A stretch of 64,000 nt of DNA from Dallia pectoralis. Taxonomy: Eukaryota > Chordata > Actinopteri > Esociformes > Umbridae. The stretch covers positions 18,271,507-18,335,506 of the forward strand of contig CM055743.1 in NCBI GenBank assembly GCA_029465975.1, given 5' to 3'. The position numbers and the translations under genes are program-made. The notes under the pieces are model-generated. The model was given only the letters and a program-made list of their open reading frames with translations, was not told the origin of the DNA and did not search any database. Within the stretch, counting starts at the first letter, position 1, and every line of letters starts with the position of its first letter. Below, in pieces: positions 59,001-64,000 of the stretch.

Positions 59001-62000
59001 AAGTGTTTCAACTAGCATATAGAACATTCGGCTGAATAGGTTAAATTAACATAACAAGCCAGCGAGTCCAACAAGCGAGTTCCCCGGTAAGCAAGTTCAC
59101 CAAGCTCCCGATGTCATTCAACATCACTAAATCCATAGAATTCTTCATCCTCTGTGTCACTTATGAACAAGACCGCCTGGGCGTGGAGACGTAACTTCAC
59201 CGTTGACAAGCCTCTCCCGGCAGCACGTTGTTCAAGCACCCATCTGTGGACTCGTTCCTCCAGCGCTGGACATCTGACTTTCAGCCCGCGATTAGCTTTC
59301 TTTGTTTTCTTCATCGCGGTTAAAGTTACCTCTGCTTTTCGCCAGTCTCTCACAAGTTTCTCACTCACTCCAAACTTTCTTTCGGCTGCATACTTTATTA
59401 CTTTAGCTGACGCGGAAGTTTGTTGATGCGTCTCCATGGCGACAGAGTGAATGTGCGCAACTGTATTATCACTGAGTTACTTCACTATATGCAGTTATAA
59501 TAGTTATAATAATGTAGAGAATTTAATAAGTGAAACACTGTGATAATGTTTTATTTTATTTACAGAGAAATAACTTTAATTTGGTTCGATAAAGTGATAC
59601 GCTGCTCCGGAAGTAGAGTCACCGGCGTAGGTCAGAGTTCAGAGAGGAGCGAACAAAAAGAGTAATAAACGCGTAAAAGTTTGCATCCGTTTCGAGACGT
59701 GGAGTATTTTGTATAACCAGGGTAGTTACAATTACCTGTAGTTTGTAATCCGCAGAATAGGATTTTCTTTTTGGGGGCATTTTCAGTTGTATTTACGTTA
59801 ATGTTAATATATAAGTCGCACCTGACTATAAGTCACAGGACCAGCCAAACTATAAAAAGTGCGACTTATAGTCCGGAAAATACGGTAATTAAAATATCCT
59901 AACATATCTATATAGGGTCAGTTGTCACACAGTTTGAGCCTAGTTTTTCTCCTGGTAGAATACGTTCTCCTAATAGAACACGTTCTCCTGGTAGAACACG
60001 TTCTAATGCAGGACTAGCTCTTTGTTCTCAAATATTGGAGTTGGGATCAATAAAGAAAATTCCAACTCTCTGAAATGCTTAGCAACTAATGAAAGTCTAA
60101 CATTGAATTGAGTTCAATTTGAACAAAATCTACCCCAATTCAGTCGACTGTACAATCTATTAATCAATGACATTTATTTTATGAAGCAACAGAGTGAGCA
60201 GAGAGTCACCAGGTGCTTTCTCAAACATCCAGCATGAACCTGACAGAGCACACATCAACACGTTGATACACAGTGACCAGGATAAACTATACAAGTTCCC
60301 TGTTTTATAGCCTAAGCAGTTATTACTCACCCTCTATGCTGTCTGCCTGTACATGGAAACCGTCATCGCTTGTGATTTCAAAGCACAGTTGGGGCTGGTT
60401 ACTTTGAGTAAACCCGGACGTGTCTGGTTTAGGCGGCAGCATGTCTTCATCTGAGCTAAAACCTAGGTGGGGGTTGAAGCGTTTTACAAAAACAAAGTCA
60501 AAAACATAGTACATTGAGGTCCTTTTAAGCGTTTTCAGGGCTTCGTTTGTGGCACCAGTGGCAGCTGATCTGAGAAATATACCTGAGTACGGGCCCCAGT
60601 CGGACAGGTCACCATGGCGAGCGCTGACCCAGATATGAGTTTTCTCGTTGAGGTTGTCGCTACTGGAAGCTGGATACGAGGTGGCGTTGGAGGGGGGCTG
60701 ACAAGCCACGGCAGGTGTGGGGGGTGGTCTAAAGAAACGGACACAGAAAACGTTAAAGAGACCTTGAGCAGCCCGGTTCAACTTGGTTTGAAGTTGTATT
60801 CTCAAAAAAGTAATTGAAGGTCAAAGCGATTCATTTCAAACAGTAAAAACAACGCTAATCCATTTTAAATTAGCTCGGTAGCCGTTTGTTGTTACATAAA
60901 TATAAAATCAACCTTTCACTGGCTATTTATAGTGTGAATCTGACTGTGGTCATGCTTGAGAAGGAACTTACCTCAGCTTTTCAGGTTCTGGCGGTGTAAA
61001 ATCATTGGTGTCAACCTTTCCCTGGTCAAGGTCCAGCACCTCCTTTGTTGTTGGGGCTTTTATTCGAACGCCAATATTTCTGTTAGAGAAAAACAACTGT
61101 GACTCTTACTTTATAACATAAGACTAATTTTGCTTGGCAAATGTGTGATTCAGTAAGGATTAGAAAGACATTTAAAGTCAGATTTGACTTGCCTGCTCCC
61201 ATCGCAGTCATCCACGTCAATAGACGGCGACTGCGGAAGAAAATCGGTCTTGCATTTTTTCCATCCGGGACGCTCGGCAACCGAGGAAACCCTCTTGACC
61301 CGCACCTGGGATTGGGCACGGGGGCTGGCGATGGTCGCCTGCTCGTGCTTAAGGTACTCGCCAGGAGCGGTCGCCATGGTCACAGGGGACTGAAGTCTGT
61401 TGAGAAACGGGGGGACTTGGAACTGGGACGGGCTCAACTGGGACGGGACTGTCCTGAGAATGTTAGGCCGGATGTGCGCAGGCTCGCGGTGGGAAGCCAT
61501 GGCTCGATCTAAGATCGCCTGGGCCTGGTTGCTGGTGATCAGCGATGAACTGGGCACAGAAACCTTTCCTGGTTGAACTCCATGCAACACCGGCATGGCT
61601 CGGACCAGAACCCGCCCGCCGTGCAAACTTTCCGGTGTCCTGATCACAAGATCGGTGTTGGCGTTGGAAGGCGTGCTGTTGTTCCTGTTATCGGTGAGAA
61701 AATGCGGGCGGTGGACGACGGCGGTACGCGGCAACAGTTTGGCGGCCGGCGCAACCACCACCCTGGGGACGGGCCGCGGCAGGACACCGCTGCTGTGGAT
61801 GATCTTGGCGATCTGGCTGATGCGGCCGTACGACGGCGAACCGGTGCTGACCGGCTGAAAGGTGTTGGTCGCCGGGTCTTTGATCAGGATCTGACCCTGG
61901 CGGTTGACGAGCAGAACCTGCGGGGACAGGGACGTGTTCGATGTGCCGGACTGAGCTGTGGCCGCCCCGGGCCGCTGTGCTGCTGGACTGTGGGCGGACA

Positions 62001-63611
62001 AGCGGATCGCAAACGTTCGCCCAGTAGTAGTGGTCCCGGTCTGCAAGGGTAAATTTAGACCGTTTATTACGAACGGGGACTGCGAGCTGGTGGAGGCATG
62101 TGTATTCGGAACGGGTCGGACGGCGATTGGGGGGGAAGAGGAGGGTACATTCAGAGGTAGGACGGGTCCAGGGGGTAAGGATACCCTGATGATGTTCCTC
62201 TGTGTGGGTGTAGGTTTAGGGGGACCGGGTTTAGTCCTAACCGGACCGGGCCGTTGCTGGACTTTTACCGGTGATTTTGTGGTGGGTTTCGGATCAAAGT
62301 CTGGGTCTCCAATGTCGTTGTCTACTCCAATGAAAGAGTCCGCTGACGATGTGGAGCTGTCGCTGTCACTGTCGCTGTCATCCATCCGCTCTGCCTCCTC
62401 CCCGGGCAGGTAGACCCTGGTGCCGTTGTCCGATAACACAAAATGCCCACTGGAGGGGTCCAAGAGGAACTCGTTTTGAACTTTGGTAGCGCTGACGGCC
62501 GAAACAAAATGGCCACTGGAGGAATCCAAAAGAAAGTCATTGGTAAATTCTGTTTGGTCAGAGTCCACCAAGACCTCCTCTTGCGACGGCATGTTAATGT
62601 CACAGGTTTTAAACACGGCTTGATTGTCAGGATTGGTGCTCCCCTCTTCCCCAGTTTCATCGTCGCCAGTTGCCTCGCTCGTGTCACTCTCAGAGCAGTT
62701 GTCTGCTCCGTCGAGCTGAGAGATGGAATTAGACACAGCAGGGGGTAGAGGGACGACTGCTTGCCCCGAGTCTTTAGAAGCCTCACACACCACCACCGTC
62801 CGGGAGAACTTCAAGTAGTGGTCCAAGTCTTCGTCAGAGGAACCGTTGTCTAGGTCCTGCGCGGAGGCTTTGGCAAATACCGAGGCCTTGTTGTTGGCGT
62901 CTGTGTTGTCCCCACCCAGAGTCTGGCGGTCCTCTTCTAGTGCCTCCAATCTCTCCACATCTCCACCACAAGTTTGAGATTCGCCACAGTGCAGCGCCAC
63001 AGTCTCGTTCAGCAAGGCCTCGTCGAACTCCAGTTTGGCGTTCAGCACCGAGGCCACGGCCACGTCCGCATCCGCAACGTCGAACGGCGTAAACGGCAAG
63101 TCCTGATCCGACATCAGGGGAACGGCGTCTTCCTCCATGTGGCTTGAGGCCAAGGCGATCCCATTTGAGGGAACCGTCCCCGTGTCGTCCGGCTCAGACG
63201 AGGCCAAGAAGTCATGTGGCACCTCGGCGGAAACAGGGGTGTTGATTTTGAAGGGCTGCCTGACCCTGGTGGAGTGGGGGAGGGCCAGGGGGAGGTTGGA
63301 CGGGGGACTGCCGCTGGAGCCGGCGTAGAAGGGAGGCGAAGAAGGAGAACCCCAGTTGGAGGAGCTGGAGCGCGGCCTACCTCGTGAAGCGGAACCCGGG
63401 GGGTTTTCAGAGGGTCTGTGAGGAGAGTTGAAAGGAAGCGACCTGGGGTGAAGGCTGCCCCCCGAACGGAGAGTCATCGGCCCTGATGCGGCATCGGGAG
63501 GGGACGAGGAGTCCCCAGAATGCCGGCTCCGAGACGACAGGCGGCGTGGTCGTCGTGTACTGTCCAGGTCTCGCAGAGTTAGTATCTGGTGGGATTTGGA
63601 TATTGCACTCC
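56095..63611 (-). CDS. kmt2b: Histone H3K4 methyltransferase KMT2B (MLL2/MLL4 type), C-terminal half, partial
   Basis: The catalytic half of a nuclear SET1/MLL-family enzyme that methylates histone H3 lysine 4 within the WDR5-RBBP5-ASH2L-DPY30 complex. Nine in-phase coding exons (5' to 3'): 61193-63611, 60972-61079, 60583-60728, 60331-60462, 58053-58305, 57764-57877, 57280-57363, 56883-57012 and 56095-56370, about 1,220 residues. The 2.4-kb first exon is a linker containing a taspase-type site (SQLDGADN). FYRC spans exons 4-5 (LCFEITSDDGFHVQ, ILGVLHDAVIFLLEQLPG), followed by the WDR5-binding Win motif CARAEVY. The SET domain has RGLFCKRNI, GEMVIEYAGNVIRS, RFINHSCEPNCYSRV and EELTYDYKFPIED. 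The post-SET CNCSTRRCRRFLN ends the protein. FDVVDATMHG, IVIFALR and CRRFLN match KMT2B rather than KMT2A. Two introns have GC donors. Upstream exons (CXXC, PHD, FYRN) lie beyond the right edge. Confidence 0.95.
56381..56540. repeat. 40-bp tandem repeat, four copies, next to a splice acceptor
   Basis: Unit GATTCACCAGAATTACCATC plus TACCGTTACAATCAAAAGGA. The array starts 10 bases from the last kmt2b exon, and its minus strand repeats the CTCCTTTT pyrimidine tract of the true acceptor. Confidence 0.96.
57056..57289. repeat. 69-bp tandem repeat, three copies plus a partial copy containing the true splice donor
   Basis: Units start AACTGTTCACCTGTAGACYC at about 57063, 57132 and 57201. A fourth occurrence at 57270 overlaps the genuine end of kmt2b exon 57280-57363. 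Each unit contains an ACAG-GTGAACAG donor on the minus strand. Confidence 0.95.
58375..58885. repeat. 65-bp minisatellite derived from the transposon terminus, about eight copies
   Basis: Unit ATAAGTCGCACCGGACTATA followed by AGTCGCATCAGTCAAAATAT and GCGTCATGACGAGGGAAGAACAT; some units lack GCGT. It is built from copies of the terminal repeat motif CGGACTATAAGTCGC. Confidence 0.95.
59114..59437 (-). pseudogene. Truncated pogo-type transposase (CENPB-like DNA-binding region only)
   Basis: 107 codons from an ATG. The N-terminal part, with YAAERKFGVSEKLVRDWRKA, is a psq/CENPB-type helix-turn-helix. MKKTKKANRG and ALEERVHRWVLEQRAAGRG follow, as in Tigger/pogo transposases. After LRLHAQAV the sequence jumps to an acidic tail, SDTEDEEFYGFSDVE, which resembles the C-terminus of such proteins. 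The DDE catalytic domain expected in between is absent, so the product could at most bind DNA. Confidence 0.75.
62698..62718 (-). other. kmt2b: Taspase-1-type cleavage motif in kmt2b
   Basis: Encodes QLDGADN. Taspase-1 cuts MLL-family proteins between D and G in Q-[FILV]-D-G-x-D-D, producing the N- and C-terminal fragments. Here the last D is N. Position in the linker upstream of FYRC fits the known cleavage region. Confidence 0.7.
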
Positions 63612-63860
63612 CTAAAGGATGGAGGGTCAGGTAAAGTTAAATTAGTGTCATGAAAGTGACCGATTAACAATGACTAAAGGATAGAGGGTTAAAGTTAAAT
63701 TAGTGTCATGAAAGTGACTGATTAACAATGACTAAAGGATAGAGGGTTAAAGTTAAATTAGTGTCATGAAAGTGACTGATTAACAATGACTAAAGGATAG
63801 AGGGTTAAAGTTAAATTAGTTTCATGAAAGTGACTGATTAACAATGACTAAAGGATAGTT
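63612..63860. repeat. 58-bp tandem repeat, four units, carrying copies of the splice acceptor
   Basis: Unit ACTAAAGGATAGAGGGTTAA plus AGTTAAATTAGTGTCATGAAAGTGACTGATTAACAATG. On the minus strand each unit begins with a version of ATCCTTTAG. The first of five copies (63612) is the real acceptor of the 2.4-kb kmt2b exon. Confidence 0.96.
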
Positions 63861-64000
63861 CCTCGCTGTGACACCAACTATCAAACACAGACCAGGAACC
63901 TCTTCAAGGACTTTTATAAAACCAAAATTGAATCTGTGGGTTTAGGATGTCTTAGGATCAAAACATTGTCACAATCACACTTTAGATTCAATTCACAAGG
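63861..64000 (-). other. kmt2b: kmt2b intron running off the window
   Basis: No exon seen before the right edge. Confidence 0.5.

Larger units (their letters stand above)
58342..59888. mobile_element. Pogo/Tigger-like DNA transposon, internally deleted, in a kmt2b intron
   Basis: Perfect 28-bp terminal inverted repeats: TTACCGTATTTTCCGGACTA plus TAAGTCGC at the left, and its reverse complement at 59861-59888. The outermost TA on each side fits a TA target-site duplication. The left subterminal part has expanded into a 65-bp minisatellite. The single remaining open frame (59114-59437, minus) encodes only the DNA-binding part of a CENPB/pogo-type transposase. The element lies between kmt2b exons 58053-58305 and 60331-60462. 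Confidence 0.9.

Noticed and set aside
61573..62413. Plus-strand frames of about 150 codons
   Set aside because: Antisense shadows of the 2.4-kb kmt2b coding exon.

Overview
The window is vertebrate nuclear DNA, almost certainly from a teleost fish. Its spliced genes read as fish orthologues of known loci: the 3' end of tomm40, a head-to-head apolipoprotein A-IV / apolipoprotein E pair, a giant C2H2 zinc-finger gene, a multi-AT-hook gene, and the C-terminal half of the histone H3K4 methyltransferase KMT2B. In mammals TOMM40-APOE and KMT2B are on the same chromosome arm (19q13), so this looks like a compacted version of that linkage. Copies of a short element beginning TCCCAAATGGCACCCTAT, which I associate from memory with salmonid/esocid genomes, suggest a salmoniform or esociform fish; this taxonomic guess is weak.

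Layout. 1-307: last two tomm40 exons (+). 1544-2553: apoa4, three coding exons (-). 4096-6599: apoe, one non-coding and five coding exons (+). 8692-13511: zinc-finger gene, two coding exons (-). 16396-19735: AT-hook gene (-), with a non-coding first exon in a CpG-dense segment. 19.9-54.1 kb: about 34 kb with no recognisable gene, packed with minisatellites (periods of about 11, 22, 29, 33, 35 and 42 bp), GT/GA/GGT microsatellites, tRNA-derived SINE remnants, MITEs and one roughly 1.9 kb inverted-repeat element. 54.1-63.6 kb: 3' UTR and last nine coding exons of kmt2b (-), continuing off the right edge. One kmt2b intron contains a pogo/Tigger-like transposon that has lost its catalytic core.

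The apolipoproteins are secreted lipid carriers, tomm40 is a mitochondrial import pore, and the other three genes are nuclear DNA- or chromatin-binding proteins. Nothing suggests an operon-like system; the shared neighbourhood reflects synteny.

I found no new enzymatic or defence system. The most unusual features are: (i) three kmt2b introns in which a minisatellite has copied or abuts a splice signal, creating decoy splice sites; (ii) two GC-AG introns in that gene; (iii) a zinc-finger/AT-hook intergenic array of about 45 near-consensus 5' splice sites; and (iv) polarised CpG/TpG variants within several minisatellites. Long open frames inside minisatellites are artefacts and are not annotated as genes. 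Exon boundaries were placed by hand from splice consensus, reading phase and recalled protein families, without alignment.
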